Source of the DNA: Halobacillus faecis
GTDB taxonomy: Bacteria; Bacillota; Bacilli; Bacillales; Halobacillaceae
Direction of reading: 5' to 3'
Assembly: GCF_007991335.1 (NCBI RefSeq)
Contig: NZ_BJYD01000036.1
Location: forward strand, 1 to 49,351
Length of the DNA stretch: 49,351 nucleotides
Below, piece by piece: positions 37,874-48,985 of this stretch. Each line of letters starts with the position of its first letter. Within the stretch, counting starts at the first letter, position 1. The position numbers were made by a program, and so were the translations under genes. A model generated the notes under the pieces. That model made no database searches. It was not told the DNA's origin and saw only the letters and a list, made by a program, of their open reading frames with translations.

Positions 37874-38644
37874 TTACGACTGAATTCCAAAGAATTCGAG
37901 AGCATTCGAGGTTGTGGTTTTACTGACCTCTTCATAGGAAATACCCTTCAACTCGGCGATTTGTTCCACCACCAGTTGCACATACGCAGGTTCATTTCGT
38001 TTCCCACGGTTTGGATGCGGAGCAAGGAATGGGCAGTCCGTTTCAACTAATAAATGCTTTAGGTCCACTGCTTTGGCCACTTCTTTCGGTAATTTTGCAT
38101 TTTTAAAGGTGACAGGACCTCCCAAGGAAATCATAAAGTTCATATCGATACACTCAAACGCCGTTTCAACCGGCCCGCTATAACAGTGCATGATACCGCC
38201 AACCTCCGCAGCATTTTCTTCCTTGAGAATTTCAACGATATCATCGGTCGCCTCCCGATTGTGTATGACGATCGGCATCTTCACTTTCTTTGCCAGACGG
38301 ATCTGTTTACGGAACACTTCTTTTTGCACGTCTTTCGGTGATTTATCCCAATGATAATCAAGTCCCATTTCTCCGATCGCGACAACTTTTGGGTGCTGGG
38401 ACAATTCTTCGATCCAGTGAAGGTCCTCTTCCGTCATATCAATGGCATCAACGGGATGCCAGCCTACAGCGGCATAAATATCTTCATACCTCTCAGCAAT
38501 GTCCATTGCTTTCGGAATCGTTTTCCTGTCGAAGCCTACAACGGTCATATACTTGACACCAGCTTCTTGAGCTCTTTCAATCGTATCTTCCAAGTCCTCC
38601 TCGAACTGATCTGCATTCAAGTGGACGTGCGTATCAAACAACAT
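37874..38644 (-). CDS. tatD: TatD-family metal-dependent deoxyribonuclease (YabD)
   Basis: An amidohydrolase-fold nuclease of 256 residues. Metal-binding signatures: FDTHVHLN near the N-terminus, Glu of AIGEMGLDYHWD, PIVIHNREA with its His, IMHCYSG, and LLVETDCPFLAPHP near the end. The ATG at 38644 follows AAGGTGGG. It starts after the metG terminator, but the metG-tatD order is standard. Confidence 0.95.
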   Translation of the reverse strand: MLFDTHVHLNADQFEEDLEDTIERAQEAGVKYMTVVGFDRKTIPKAMDIAERYEDIYAAVGWHPVDAIDMTEEDLHWIEELSQHPKVVAIGEMGLDYHWDKSPKDVQKEVFRKQIRLAKKVKMPIVIHNREATDDIVEILKEENAAEVGGIMHCYSGPVETAFECIDMNFMISLGGPVTFKNAKLPKEVAKAVDLKHLLVETDCPFLAPHPNRGKRNEPAYVQLVVEQIAELKGISYEEVSKTTTSNALEFFGIQS

Positions 38645-38679
38645 TCTTATTCCCACCTTCATCAAATAATCATCATGTA

Positions 38680-38715
38680 AAAAAGGGAAAGCACTATGGA
38701 GAGCTTTCCCTTTTT
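38680..38715 (-). terminator. intrinsic terminator of metG
   Basis: Perfect 13-bp stem AAAAAGGGAAAGC/GCTTTCCCTTTTT (38680-38692 with 38703-38715); the tail is in the stem. It is 9 bp after the metG stop. Confidence 0.88.
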
Positions 38716-38724
38716 GTTGGTGTG

Positions 38725-40692
<1,968 letters not shown>

Positions 40693-40703
40693 TCAAAATC
40701 TTC

Positions 40704-40732
40704 ATACCATAAGTCATAAAAGGTCATGGTAT
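40704..40732 (-). promoter_or_regulatory. hairpin in the metG leader
   Basis: ATACCAT/ATGGTAT (40704-40710 with 40726-40732) forms a 7-bp stem just upstream of the metG ribosome site. Its function is unknown. Confidence 0.45.
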
Positions 40733-40775
40733 CATTCTATCGATTTATCTTCTTTATTTCCATTCCTAACATTAA

Positions 40776-40805
40776 AATATACCGAATTTTACGTAAAACT
40801 GTCAA
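40776..40805 (-). promoter_or_regulatory. SigA promoter of metG
   Basis: TTGACA (40800-40805), 18-bp spacer, TATATT (40776-40781), about 95 bp before metG. Confidence 0.72.
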
Positions 40806-41000
40806 AAGAACCAAACATTATAATTTCACATCTGTAAATACTCTGGTAAAATAAAATGTATATAGACATGTTGGATAAACCAACCAGATATGGGATGAAA
40901 GGGATGGGTTGAGATGGAAAGAGGCCTGGATGAAACGCTTCACTCACCCATTTTCAATACCTGTACCAGTATGTAGAGTTGGAAATTCTTATCCCTTTTT
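40806..41000. other. intergenic DNA between the metG and abrB promoters
   Basis: The gene-free gap between metG and abrB is 415 bp. This central part has no open frame. It holds a hairpin ATGGGTTGAG/CTCACCCAT (40904-40913 with 40943-40951, one bulge) followed on the plus strand by TTTTC, which could end a short plus-strand RNA; no matching promoter is convincing. Confidence 0.4.
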
Positions 41001-41006
41001 AAGTAA

Positions 41007-41035
41007 TTGACACGTCTGGGAATGGTTGGTACTAT
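41007..41035 (+). promoter_or_regulatory. SigA promoter of abrB
   Basis: TTGACA (41007-41012), 17-bp spacer, TACTAT (41030-41035) on the plus strand. The start falls near 41042, within the Spo0A boxes. Confidence 0.85.
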
Positions 41036-41036
41036 A

Positions 41037-41057
41037 TTGTCGAGACATATGTCGAAA
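41037..41057 (+). promoter_or_regulatory. Spo0A boxes repressing abrB
   Basis: TTGTCGAGA (41037-41045) and ATGTCGAAA (41049-41057, core TGTCGAA exact) in tandem at and just after the start site. B. subtilis abrB is repressed by Spo0A-P bound in the same place. Confidence 0.82.
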
Positions 41058-41095
41058 CATGACAGCAAAACTTTTGATTGAGGGGAGACAGAAAT

Positions 41096-41371
41096 ATGAA
41101 ATCTACAGGTATCGTACGTAAAGTGGACGAGCTCGGTCGCGTGGTTATTCCGATCGAACTACGACGCACATTAGGCATTAACGAAAAGGACGCGTTGGAG
41201 ATTTATGTGGATGATGATCGCATCGTCCTTAAAAAATATAAGCCCAACATGACTTGCCATGTCACAGGGGAAGTTTCAGATGAAAATATGAAACTGGCAA
41301 ACGGCAATCTAGTCCTAAGCAAGGAAGGCGCACAAATGCTGCTTTCAGAATTACAAGACAACCTTAAATAA
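41096..41371 (+). CDS. abrB: transition-state regulator AbrB
   Basis: A global repressor of post-exponential genes, including spoVG. The 91-residue product has the swapped-hairpin DNA-binding domain MKSTGIVRKVDELGRVVIPI and a C-terminal multimerization part (DENMKLANGNLVLSKEGAQ). GAGGGGAG lies 8 nt before the ATG at 41096, which decides the start over the earlier in-frame ATG. It is the only protein gene on the plus strand and has its own promoter and terminator. It may be a target of the YabT kinase, as in B. subtilis. Confidence 0.96.
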   Translation: MKSTGIVRKVDELGRVVIPIELRRTLGINEKDALEIYVDDDRIVLKKYKPNMTCHVTGEVSDENMKLANGNLVLSKEGAQMLLSELQDNLK

Positions 41372-41442
41372 ATTAGATTTAGAGATAAATAGAAAAGAGA
41401 CGATTTACTGGTAACAGAGAGAAAAAAGACATATGTTAAAGC

Positions 41443-41483
41443 AACCCCTTACTGTTCACAGGCCTGACAGTAAGGGGTTTTTT
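41443..41483 (+). terminator. intrinsic terminator of abrB
   Basis: Perfect 13-bp stem AACCCCTTACTGT/ACAGTAAGGGGTT (41443-41455 with 41467-41479), followed by TTTT on the plus strand. It stands between the convergent abrB and rsmI. Confidence 0.92.
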
Positions 41484-41496
41484 CGTGTTTCTTATA

Positions 41497-42369
41497 TTAT
41501 TCTTCTACGTGATAGGCCTGGTAAACTTCCCGTTTCGGGAGCTTCCGGTCTAAAGCCGTCTGTTTTATCGCTTCTTTATTCCTCATTCCATCGTTTTCGA
41601 TATAATGCTGGACGTGGTCGACGACAGATAAACGCGTCCACCACTGGCTATCCTCCGATTCTACGTCATCGGCTCCTTCAATCACTACACAAAATTCTCC
41701 ACGGACTTGTTCAGAATGGGCCCAGTCGACGAGTTCACCCAAATCCCCACGGACATATTCTTCATACCGTTTTGTTAATTCCCGGACCAGCGATGCTTTT
41801 CGATTTCCAAGCACGTCATGGACATGGCTCAACATCTCTTTCAATCGGTGGGGAGATTCATAAAAAATCAAGGTAACTTGAACGGATTGAAGTTGCTGTA
41901 AAACGGCGGCGCGATCTTTCTTTTTCCTAGGAAGAAATCCATGAAAGTAGAACCCTTCCGTAGAAAGACCTGACCCTGCGAGCGCAGGTAATGCGGCATT
42001 CGCACCTGGTAGAACAACCACTGGCACATCTACTTCCACTGCTCTTTGGACAAGATCTGTTCCAGGGTCTGATATTCCTGGCATGCCGGCATCACTCACG
42101 ATGGCAATGTTCTTTCCATCCCGAAGTCTTTCAAGCAACTCCGGTCCTTTCGTATGTTTATTATGTTCATGGTAACTGACAAGTGTCGTAGAGATTTCAA
42201 AATGGTTGAGCAATTTTCTAGAATTTCGCGTATCCTCGGCACCAATCATGTCCACTTCTTTTAAAGTATTGACGGCACGGAAGGTCATATCTTCCAAGTT
42301 ACCGATGGGAGTGGGGACGATATAAAGCGTTCCTTGCTCATGATTCATGAAACTTTTTTGTACGTTCAT
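41497..42369 (-). CDS. rsmI: 16S rRNA 2'-O-ribose C1402 methyltransferase (RsmI)
   Basis: Modifies C1402 of 16S rRNA in the decoding centre. The 290-residue product has the family start LYIVPTPIGNLEDMTFRA, EDTRNSRKLLNHF, SDAGMPGISDPG and FYESPHR. The ATG at 42369 follows GAGGTG; the resulting N-terminus aligns with B. subtilis, so the 32-bp overlap with yazA is real rather than a miscalled start. Confidence 0.95.
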   Translation of the reverse strand: MNVQKSFMNHEQGTLYIVPTPIGNLEDMTFRAVNTLKEVDMIGAEDTRNSRKLLNHFEISTTLVSYHEHNKHTKGPELLERLRDGKNIAIVSDAGMPGISDPGTDLVQRAVEVDVPVVVLPGANAALPALAGSGLSTEGFYFHGFLPRKKKDRAAVLQQLQSVQVTLIFYESPHRLKEMLSHVHDVLGNRKASLVRELTKRYEEYVRGDLGELVDWAHSEQVRGEFCVVIEGADDVESEDSQWWTRLSVVDHVQHYIENDGMRNKEAIKQTALDRKLPKREVYQAYHVEE

Positions 42370-42637
42370 CCACGCTCACCTCTTCCTGTCTTTGATGAAT
42401 CCAATTTTCTTTCTCTTTCCTTGTCATTCGTTTCAGCCGGTATTCTTGTCGTAAGGCTTCTGACTTCGTTTCATACACCTCATATGCCTCTAATACGAGA
42501 GGGCCTCTCCCCCTTGTATATTTGGCCCCTTTGCCGCTCTGATGCTTTTCTAGTCTAGCTTCCAGATTGTTCGTGTATCCGGTGTAAAGGGTACCGTCGC
42601 TACATTTAAGCATATAAACAAAATGACTATTCTCCAT
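42338..42637 (-). CDS. yazA: GIY-YIG nuclease-domain protein (YazA)
   Basis: A 99-residue protein that is little more than a GIY-YIG domain: [17 protein letters not shown] with the two conserved Tyr motifs, Arg28 in [20 protein letters not shown], and the Glu in [15 protein letters not shown]. Members of this UPF0213 family have no confirmed role. It overlaps yabB by 11 bp and rsmI by 32 bp, so the three are translated in a chain. Confidence 0.93.
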   Translation of the reverse strand: MENSHFVYMLKCSDGTLYTGYTNNLEARLEKHQSGKGAKYTRGRGPLVLEAYEVYETKSEALRQEYRLKRMTRKEKENWIHQRQEEVSVDERTKKFHES

Positions 42638-43370
42638 AAAGAATTTCCCTTAGTTCTGGTGTATATTCGTCCTCATTCGTAAGAGCGTACAATGGAGGTA
42701 AGAATTTCAGACCTGGCTTTCCGTCTCTGACACCTTCAATCAGTAGAATGTTCGCTTCTTTTCCTTCTTTCGGATACACGAGACGCATCCGCTTCGGTTC
42801 GAGCTTGTACTTCTTGAATTGTTGGATGATTTCCACCATGCGCTCAGGGCGATGAACCATAGATACTTTACCCCCGGATTTGGCGAGCCTGCTGCAAGCT
42901 TCAACAACGTCTTCTAAACTGCAGTGAATCTCATGCCTGGCAATCGCCAAATGCTCATTTAAATTCTGTTCATCCGCTTTTGGAGTTGGAAAGTAGGGGG
43001 GATTGCAGGTGACAAGGTCGAATTTGTCATTCCCGTAATGACCGGGCATGTCTTTCAAATCCCCATGAATCATATCCAGTTGATCTCCGAGATCATTTAG
43101 TTCGATATTACGGAGGGCCATGTCATAAAGCCGCTCCTGAATTTCCACTCCAGTAATCGGAACATTGGATCGCGTGGAAAGAAAAAGAGGGACAACCCCA
43201 TTACCTGTACATAAATCCAGGATTTTTCCGCGCGTTTTTGGTACGTAAGTAAAGTCTGCGAGTAACACCGCATCCAACGAAAATGCGAATACGCTCGGAC
43301 TTTGGATGATCCGCATGTCTTCTTTCGCTAATAAAAAATCAATTCGTTCATCTCCATATAATTGAACCAT
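42627..43370 (-). CDS. yabB: tRNA1(Val) A37 N6-methyltransferase-like protein (YabB)
   Basis: A Rossmann-fold methyltransferase of 247 residues: [13 protein letters not shown] (SAM motif I) and the amino-methyltransferase motif VTCNPPYFP (NPPY). Related to E. coli TrmN6; the exact target here is unproved. The ATG at 43370 follows AAAGGA and gives [14 protein letters not shown], like B. subtilis YabB. Confidence 0.92.
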   Translation of the reverse strand: MVQLYGDERIDFLLAKEDMRIIQSPSVFAFSLDAVLLADFTYVPKTRGKILDLCTGNGVVPLFLSTRSNVPITGVEIQERLYDMALRNIELNDLGDQLDMIHGDLKDMPGHYGNDKFDLVTCNPPYFPTPKADEQNLNEHLAIARHEIHCSLEDVVEACSRLAKSGGKVSMVHRPERMVEIIQQFKKYKLEPKRMRLVYPKEGKEANILLIEGVRDGKPGLKFLPPLYALTNEDEYTPELREILYGE

Positions 43371-43427
43371 TGCCGCTTTCCTTTCTTTTTTCACTCTATT
43401 TTCTATGATATATAATTTTGATACTCA

Positions 43428-43553
43428 GTTTCGAGACAATGGGATTTGCAGGGCAGCTGTCCCCCGTAGAGCATAGCGTGAGGAAGCTCAGCGTCCCCCA
43501 CGGAAAGCGAACCTTTTCCCGAAGCTACCTAACTCAGGCAAACATCTCGAAAG
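43428..43553. repeat. 126-bp short form of the TTTCGAGA-bounded repeat
   Basis: The left end GTTTCGAGA (43428-43436) and right end AAACATCTCGAAA (43540-43552) match the ends of the 486-bp element at 15633. The right half, with GGAAAGCGAACCTTTT followed by CCGAAGC, is plainly related to 16060-16118, and the minus strand reads GTGGGGGACGCTGAGCTTCCTC, close to half one there. It lies between yabB and yabA. It has no coding capacity. Confidence 0.75.
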
Positions 43554-43576
43554 CCACTCTTAACCCACCCATGATA

Positions 43577-43613
43577 TAAAGAGAGCCCTTCCTCGAACGA
43601 GCAAGGAAAGGCT
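43577..43613 (-). terminator. possible terminator between yabA and yabB
   Basis: Stem AGCCCTTCCT/AGGAAAGGCT (43584-43593 with 43604-43613) with one mismatch; the tail is CTCTCTTTATATC, so a weak intrinsic terminator. Confidence 0.5.
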
Positions 43614-43624
43614 TGGACCTGGAA

Positions 43625-43969
43625 TTATTTCTTTTTGTTCAAGAAAGATAAGCAAAAGAGACAATCTTCATCTCTCGGGCTGCCAAAATGAAGATTACAA
43701 ATGTGAAAGCCTTCTTCGTATAGTCTTGCGAGGTTATCATAGCCTTCCCCGACGACTGCCCCTTTGTCCTGCTTGGATCCTGAAGAAGATTGCTCTTTTT
43801 CATTCTCTTTCTCTAAACGTTGTCGCAAATGATGATTTTCAAGCGATAAATGCTGGTTTTCTTCTAAGAGATAAGCCAGCTGTTTTTTTAAATCGCCGAG
43901 CTGCTCATAGAGCTCACCGATTTGACTTTCAAAATGGGATACTTGTTCAAATATGGCTTTCTTCTTCAC
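43625..43969 (-). CDS. yabA: replication initiation control protein YabA
   Basis: Negatively controls DnaA and links it to the DnaN clamp. The 114-residue product has an N-terminal leucine-zipper coiled coil (about 5-60) and a C-terminal zinc region with FHICNLHFG (His and Cys) and CLFC. The GTG at 43969 is chosen: GGAG lies 6 nt upstream and the protein then starts [10 protein letters not shown]. It follows ricT by 15 bp. Confidence 0.94.
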   Translation of the reverse strand: MKKKAIFEQVSHFESQIGELYEQLGDLKKQLAYLLEENQHLSLENHHLRQRLEKENEKEQSSSGSKQDKGAVVGEGYDNLARLYEEGFHICNLHFGSPRDEDCLFCLSFLNKKK

Positions 43970-43984
43970 GATCGACTCCACCCT

Positions 43985-44812
43985 TTATTCTGAGGCTTCG
44001 GTTTGAAGAACTCCTTCATCGATCAGCTCTTGCAGAGAGTATTCAAGGACGCGCTCTTGGTCTCGGAATTCAATCTGCACCATACGCTCCAGCATATTAA
44101 GCCCTACGACTTTTCCTTTACCGAAGGATGTCGCAATGCTTTCACCGAGGTCAGGAAGCTCTTTCTTCGCATTTTCGTAATCATCATTCTCATACTTGAG
44201 ACAACACATCAAGCGGCCGCAAAGGCCGGAAATTTTCGCTGGATTCAAGGATAAGTTCTGATCCTTGGCCATTTTTATAGAAACAGGTTCGAAATCGCCT
44301 AAAAACGTTGAGCAACAAAGCATCCGTCCACATGGACCGATCCCCCCGAGCATTTTCGCTTCATCCCTGACACCGATTTGGCGCAGTTCGATCCTCGTCT
44401 TAAAGACAGACGCAAGATCTTTGACTAATGTACGGAAGTCCACACGGCCATCAGCCGTAAAGTAGAAGATCACTTTATTACGATCAAACGTGTATTCGAC
44501 ATCCACAAGATTCATGTCCAATTTATGTTCACGGATTTTCTTTTCGCAAACCCGGTAAGCTTCTGCGGCGTTGTCTTTGTTTTCATCCACCGTCACTTTA
44601 TCTTTATCATCTGCCATACGGATGACTTTTTTAAGAGGTAAAACAACGTCTTCTTCATCTATGGATTTATTAGCAATGACAACTTTTCCGAATTCGATCC
44701 CGCGTACGGTTTCGACGATGACATAATCATCCGTCGTCATCCGCAGTCCCCCCGGATCGAAATAATATACCTTACCCGCCTGCTTAAATCGGACACCTAC
44801 AACTTCGATCAT
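43985..44812 (-). CDS. ricT: RicT (YaaT), PSP1-domain protein of the Ric complex
   Basis: Part of the RicAFT complex that binds iron-sulfur clusters and promotes RNase Y maturation of mRNAs, needed for sporulation and competence in B. subtilis. The 275-residue product has the PSP1 domain (about 60-145) and many cysteines, GPCGRMLCCSTFLGDFEP and LCGRLMCCLKYEND, which are cluster ligands in relatives. GAGGTG precedes the ATG. It lies between holB and yabA. Confidence 0.94.
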   Translation of the reverse strand: MIEVVGVRFKQAGKVYYFDPGGLRMTTDDYVIVETVRGIEFGKVVIANKSIDEEDVVLPLKKVIRMADDKDKVTVDENKDNAAEAYRVCEKKIREHKLDMNLVDVEYTFDRNKVIFYFTADGRVDFRTLVKDLASVFKTRIELRQIGVRDEAKMLGGIGPCGRMLCCSTFLGDFEPVSIKMAKDQNLSLNPAKISGLCGRLMCCLKYENDDYENAKKELPDLGESIATSFGKGKVVGLNMLERMVQIEFRDQERVLEYSLQELIDEGVLQTEASE

Positions 44813-44819
44813 TCGATCA

Positions 44820-45806
44820 TCACCTCTGTAGTTGAAGGGTAAGTTGTTCCATCACTAAATTAGGATGGACATTTTGATTTATCTTTCGTTTCGCCTCAAG
44901 GATATCCGTTAAGCTCCGCGCGGCTGACTGACGTGACCAACGCATCGCTGCCTGGTTTAATCTTTCTCTCTCTGTCGTGAAAATAATCGATTCTTCCCGG
45001 TCCAAAAGTTGGTTAATGACATCTTGAAACCAGAGCATCAACACGTCCAGACCACGCTGTAGCTGCGTTCGCTCTTTAAAATGAGGCATCCACTGATGGT
45101 TGATAAACAAAAGTCCTTCATTTGGTTTATTTTGAAGCACTTCAATTAATTGTATCACTAGTTTTCGCACATTCGCAAACCACTCATCTTCATTCATCTC
45201 GAGGGCATCTGTCAAGTTATTTGTTAACGATGACAAAAGTCTCGCATTCGATTCAGAGACGCCTTCTTCGACCAGTTTCTCCTGAACACGGAAGGGATTC
45301 AGAGGCTGGAAGGCGAGCAATTGACAGCGGGACCTGATGGTATCCAGAATGGTCGGACCGCTTTCTGTAAGTAGCATCGCTGTCGTCTGCTGGCTCGGTT
45401 CCTCTAAAAATTTCAATAACCGGTTCGAAGCATTAACCGTCATTTTTTCTGCATCGACGATGATATAGACTTTTCGGTTTGACTCAAGGCCTGTATAGGT
45501 AAATTCTTTTTGCAAGTGAAGGATTTGTTCTTTTTTTATGGATTGTCCCTCAGGCTCAACCCAGTGCAAATCAGGGTGGTTCCCTGAATCGATCCGGTGG
45601 CAGTCCCGACAGCTCTGACAAGGTTCCGCCCCTTCTCTATTTTTGCAGAAAATGCTTTTCGCAAAAAGAATACTCATTTCCCGTTTACCGGTCCCGCGAT
45701 TACCCTGGAACAAATAGGCATGTGAGATTCGATCCTTTTTGAAACTGTTCATCAGCATTTGCGCAGCTAGAGGCTGGATGTCTTTCATTTGTGTCCAAGT
45801 CTGCAT
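44820..45806 (-). CDS. holB: DNA polymerase III delta-prime subunit
   Basis: A clamp-loader subunit. The 328-residue product has an AAA+ fold with P-loop-like GNRGTGKRE, a zinc module (CKNREGAEPCQSCRDC), and the SRC motif (IRSRCQLLAFQPL) used to trigger ATP hydrolysis in its neighbour. The P-loop keeps its Lys but is not needed for function in known delta-prime subunits. The ATG at 45806 follows AAGGGCGG; a longer frame adds 17 residues without a site. Confidence 0.94.
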   Translation of the reverse strand: MQTWTQMKDIQPLAAQMLMNSFKKDRISHAYLFQGNRGTGKREMSILFAKSIFCKNREGAEPCQSCRDCHRIDSGNHPDLHWVEPEGQSIKKEQILHLQKEFTYTGLESNRKVYIIVDAEKMTVNASNRLLKFLEEPSQQTTAMLLTESGPTILDTIRSRCQLLAFQPLNPFRVQEKLVEEGVSESNARLLSSLTNNLTDALEMNEDEWFANVRKLVIQLIEVLQNKPNEGLLFINHQWMPHFKERTQLQRGLDVLMLWFQDVINQLLDREESIIFTTERERLNQAAMRWSRQSAARSLTDILEAKRKINQNVHPNLVMEQLTLQLQR

Positions 45807-45819
45807 ACTACTTCCGCCC

Positions 45820-46260
45820 TTACGTATATAAATTGATGAGCAAACCTTTGATTTCACCGATCAGTCCAAGCAGGTCAACCGTTCGCTTTTCTTGATCCAT
45901 GACTGCCTCTGTCAGTTCAGATAACTTCTCATCGACAGATTCTACAATCGTTAACTTACGAGTCTGTCCATGTGCATTCCAACTATGAGAATGCTTCAAG
46001 TTCATCCCATATTGAACGGATTCTTTCATAAAATCTTTGATGAGACGCTTGTATTTAGCCAAATCACGGAAGGACCGAGCTCTTGCCACCCGCTCCCCCT
46101 GTGCCGTGATACGATTCATCAGCTGGTTCAGTTGAGCTTCTTGAAGCTGCCGCGATTGGGACTGGACCATCGCATCAAAACTAGGCTTGCCGTTCGTCTG
46201 ATGAGAGGATTGTTTTTTTGCCGCATCCATTTGTGTCCGTATTTCTTGATTGATCTTCAT
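45820..46260 (-). CDS. yaaR: YaaR family protein (DUF327)
   Basis: A 146-residue, mostly helical, soluble protein with no known activity. Recognised by the YKRLIKDFMKESVQYGMNL core and the coiled-coil-like C-terminus ending EIKGLLINLYT. It is embedded between darA and holB in the same operon, as in B. subtilis. The N-terminus is rich in Gln, Lys and Ser and looks disordered. Confidence 0.88.
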   Translation of the reverse strand: MKINQEIRTQMDAAKKQSSHQTNGKPSFDAMVQSQSRQLQEAQLNQLMNRITAQGERVARARSFRDLAKYKRLIKDFMKESVQYGMNLKHSHSWNAHGQTRKLTIVESVDEKLSELTEAVMDQEKRTVDLLGLIGEIKGLLINLYT

Positions 46261-46278
46261 ACTTGTACCCCTTCTAAG

Positions 46279-46662
<384 letters not shown>

Positions 46663-47292
46663 TTATGATGGCAGGTAATTGCTCAAAACGTGGTACGCCT
46701 CTTTTTTCACAGATTCGAACTCCTGATCAGCATCGATTACCTTGATGCGCTCCTTATTTTGTGCAGCCAGTCGCTTATAGGCATCATAAACTTTTTCATG
46801 AAAACCTATATGTTCAAGGTCAAGACGGTTTTTCTCTCTTCCCTGGTTCGCAGCAATTCTCTCCAACCCTCGTTCAGGCTTGATATCAAATAACAAAGTC
46901 ACATCCGGCATGTGATCATCAATCGCGAATTCGTTGATTTTAAAAACTTCCTCCAGACCAAGATCGCGGGCCGCTCCCTGATAGGCAAGACTGGAGTCTA
47001 CAAACCGGTCGCAAAGCACGACTTTCCCTTCATTTAAGGCTGGGATGACTTTTTCTACGAGATGCTGCCTGCGTGCAGCTGCATAGAGCAGAGCTTCTGT
47101 ACGCCCATCCATTTCTGTATGAGAAGGGTCAAGGATCACTTCTCGTATCTTTTCTGCGATACGGATCCCGCCAGGTTCTCTCGTTTCGAGGACGGAATAC
47201 CCTTGCTCTCTCAATTCTTTTCCAATCTCACGCAGGATGGAGGATTTACCAGCTCCATCGCCACCCTCGAATGTTACAAACAAACCTTTCAC
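46663..47292 (-). CDS. tmk: thymidylate kinase
   Basis: Phosphorylates dTMP to dTDP. The 209-residue product has the P-loop [10 protein letters not shown] (8-17), the DR(Y/F) motif [16 protein letters not shown] and the lid segment [10 protein letters not shown]. It starts 2 bp after yaaO, so the two are cotranscribed. Confidence 0.96.
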   Translation of the reverse strand: MKGLFVTFEGGDGAGKSSILREIGKELREQGYSVLETREPGGIRIAEKIREVILDPSHTEMDGRTEALLYAAARRQHLVEKVIPALNEGKVVLCDRFVDSSLAYQGAARDLGLEEVFKINEFAIDDHMPDVTLLFDIKPERGLERIAANQGREKNRLDLEHIGFHEKVYDAYKRLAAQNKERIKVIDADQEFESVKKEAYHVLSNYLPS

Positions 47293-47294
47293 AT

Positions 47295-48710
47295 CTATTC
47301 TCCTTTAAAAACAAGAACACCTTGTTCCATACCTGTATTTTGAAAGCGTGCACCCTGACTCACCAAGGCATGCACCTGAGCTATGTGTTGCTTATCCAAC
47401 CGCTCTCCCTTCATAACTAAAGGAATGCCTGGTGGATAAGGGATAATTGCTTCTGCTGCCACACATCCTGCAGCTTCTTGCCAATCCACTCTCACCACGG
47501 CCATTCTTTGCATGAAGGAATAGCTGTATTCCAGTTTTTGAACCGCCGGAAAATGGACTTGATCCTCTATTATTGTAGCACGGTTTGTATGCTTTTTTAA
47601 TTGGGAATCCAAGGTGTTAAGTAGTTCTTTCAAAAGCATTAAATCCATACTCGGGGCGAGTCCAAACACGAGCAGAATTTGATTCGTTGTAGCAAGTTCC
47701 GGTACGATCCCTACGGCATCCAGGGCGTCCGCCCATTCAAAACCGGTTCCTCCTCGAACTTCAAGTGTAAGCTTCAACGGATCATTCGTAGTTTTTACAT
47801 CCCAATAGTCATATGATCTGAACAAGGAATTCACTTGTTCTAAGAAAGACAACAACTCCTTCTTGTCCAAAGAATTCCAAGAAGCTAAATAAGCCCTCGC
47901 CACGTCTAAACTCGCCATAAGGGGATAGGAAGGACTGCTCGACTGAAGCATTTGCAAATAATGACGAACTCGGGTGAGATCAATTCTGTCTCCTTGGACG
48001 TGAAGGAATGAAGCCATGGTCATCGCTGGAGCCATCTTATGGGCAGATTGGGCCACACCATCTGCGCCTGCTGTTAGGGCAGCCTTAGGGAAGGGCTTTC
48101 CGAGTTGAAAGTGAACCCCATGGGCCTCATCCACCAGTAAGGGGATACGGGAGCTATGAACGACTTCTGCGATCTTTTCCAAATCATACGTCCTTCCAAA
48201 GTAATCCGGGTAAGTCAGAAACACAGCTTTACTATCAGGATGGTTCTTTAATGCTTGCTCGACATCCTCCGCAGAAACTTGACTATGTCGTCCTGTTTTC
48301 CTTTCATACCTTGGAGAAATAAATACAGGGGATGCCCCCGAAAGTTCAAGAGCATTCAGTACAGACTTATGACAATTTCTCTGGACAATAATCTCATCCC
48401 CAGGATGACAAACAGATAAGATCATAGCCATATTTCCGACCGTTGTACCATTCACGAGAAAAAAGGTGTGGTCACTATTAAAAAAGTCACTGGCTATTTG
48501 TTGAGCTTCTTCAATCACACCTTCTGGAGCGTGCAGATCATCCAGACCTTCGACTTCTGTAGCGTCCAACTGTAAGATTGATTGATAGGTTTCATAGGCC
48601 TGTTTATTAAACACTGTTCCATACTTGTGACCAGGAACATGAAAAGATAAAGGATTTCGTTCTATATTCCGTTTAAGCGCTTCGTACAGCGGCATATATG
48701 TAGGATCCAT
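47295..48710 (-). CDS. yaaO: Orn/Lys/Arg decarboxylase family PLP enzyme (YaaO)
   Basis: A fold-type I PLP decarboxylase of 471 residues. PLP contacts: Asp194 in [11 protein letters not shown] and Lys225 in [19 protein letters not shown] near residue 24 is the family signature. The short, monomer-type form lacks the response-regulator-like wing domain of the E. coli inducible enzymes. The substrate (arginine, lysine or ornithine) cannot be told from sequence alone. The ATG at 48710 follows AAGGTG. Confidence 0.9.
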   Translation of the reverse strand: MDPTYMPLYEALKRNIERNPLSFHVPGHKYGTVFNKQAYETYQSILQLDATEVEGLDDLHAPEGVIEEAQQIASDFFNSDHTFFLVNGTTVGNMAMILSVCHPGDEIIVQRNCHKSVLNALELSGASPVFISPRYERKTGRHSQVSAEDVEQALKNHPDSKAVFLTYPDYFGRTYDLEKIAEVVHSSRIPLLVDEAHGVHFQLGKPFPKAALTAGADGVAQSAHKMAPAMTMASFLHVQGDRIDLTRVRHYLQMLQSSSPSYPLMASLDVARAYLASWNSLDKKELLSFLEQVNSLFRSYDYWDVKTTNDPLKLTLEVRGGTGFEWADALDAVGIVPELATTNQILLVFGLAPSMDLMLLKELLNTLDSQLKKHTNRATIIEDQVHFPAVQKLEYSYSFMQRMAVVRVDWQEAAGCVAAEAIIPYPPGIPLVMKGERLDKQHIAQVHALVSQGARFQNTGMEQGVLVFKGE

Positions 48711-48822
48711 ATGAATCACCTTCTTCCATGTTCAAGCTTACATAAATAGCTACTGACAAGCAATACACCCTTAGTCATAGTAAAAACACAAGCCCCCGTG
48801 GACACGATGAGCATATAACGGC

Positions 48823-48911
48823 TGAACGCAGGTAGTCATCCGTATGACACTTAGCTTTGTAGTGAGGATCTGACACTGGAGGCGGGATCTTCGCAGCGCG
48901 AAATGTTATAT
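48823..48911. repeat. short palindrome-rich intergenic segment
   Basis: Bounded by ATATAAC (48823-48829) and its complement GTTATAT (48905-48911). Inside are a perfect hairpin GTCAT-CCGT-ATGAC (48835-48848) and a direct repeat of TGACACT (48845-48851 and 48870-48876). It lies in the gap of 275 bp between csfB and yaaO. No gene is seen. Confidence 0.4.
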
Positions 48912-48920
48912 AGTTGGACA

Positions 48921-48951
48921 ATAAAAAATCCACCCTCATACGAGGATGGAT
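48921..48951 (-). terminator. intrinsic terminator of csfB
   Basis: Stem ATCCACCCTC/GAGGATGGAT (48928-48937 with 48942-48951, one G-T pair), then TTTTTTATTG on the minus strand. Confidence 0.88.
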
Positions 48952-48985
48952 GTATTCTTCTTCATAGCTGCTACGCTCATTTATA

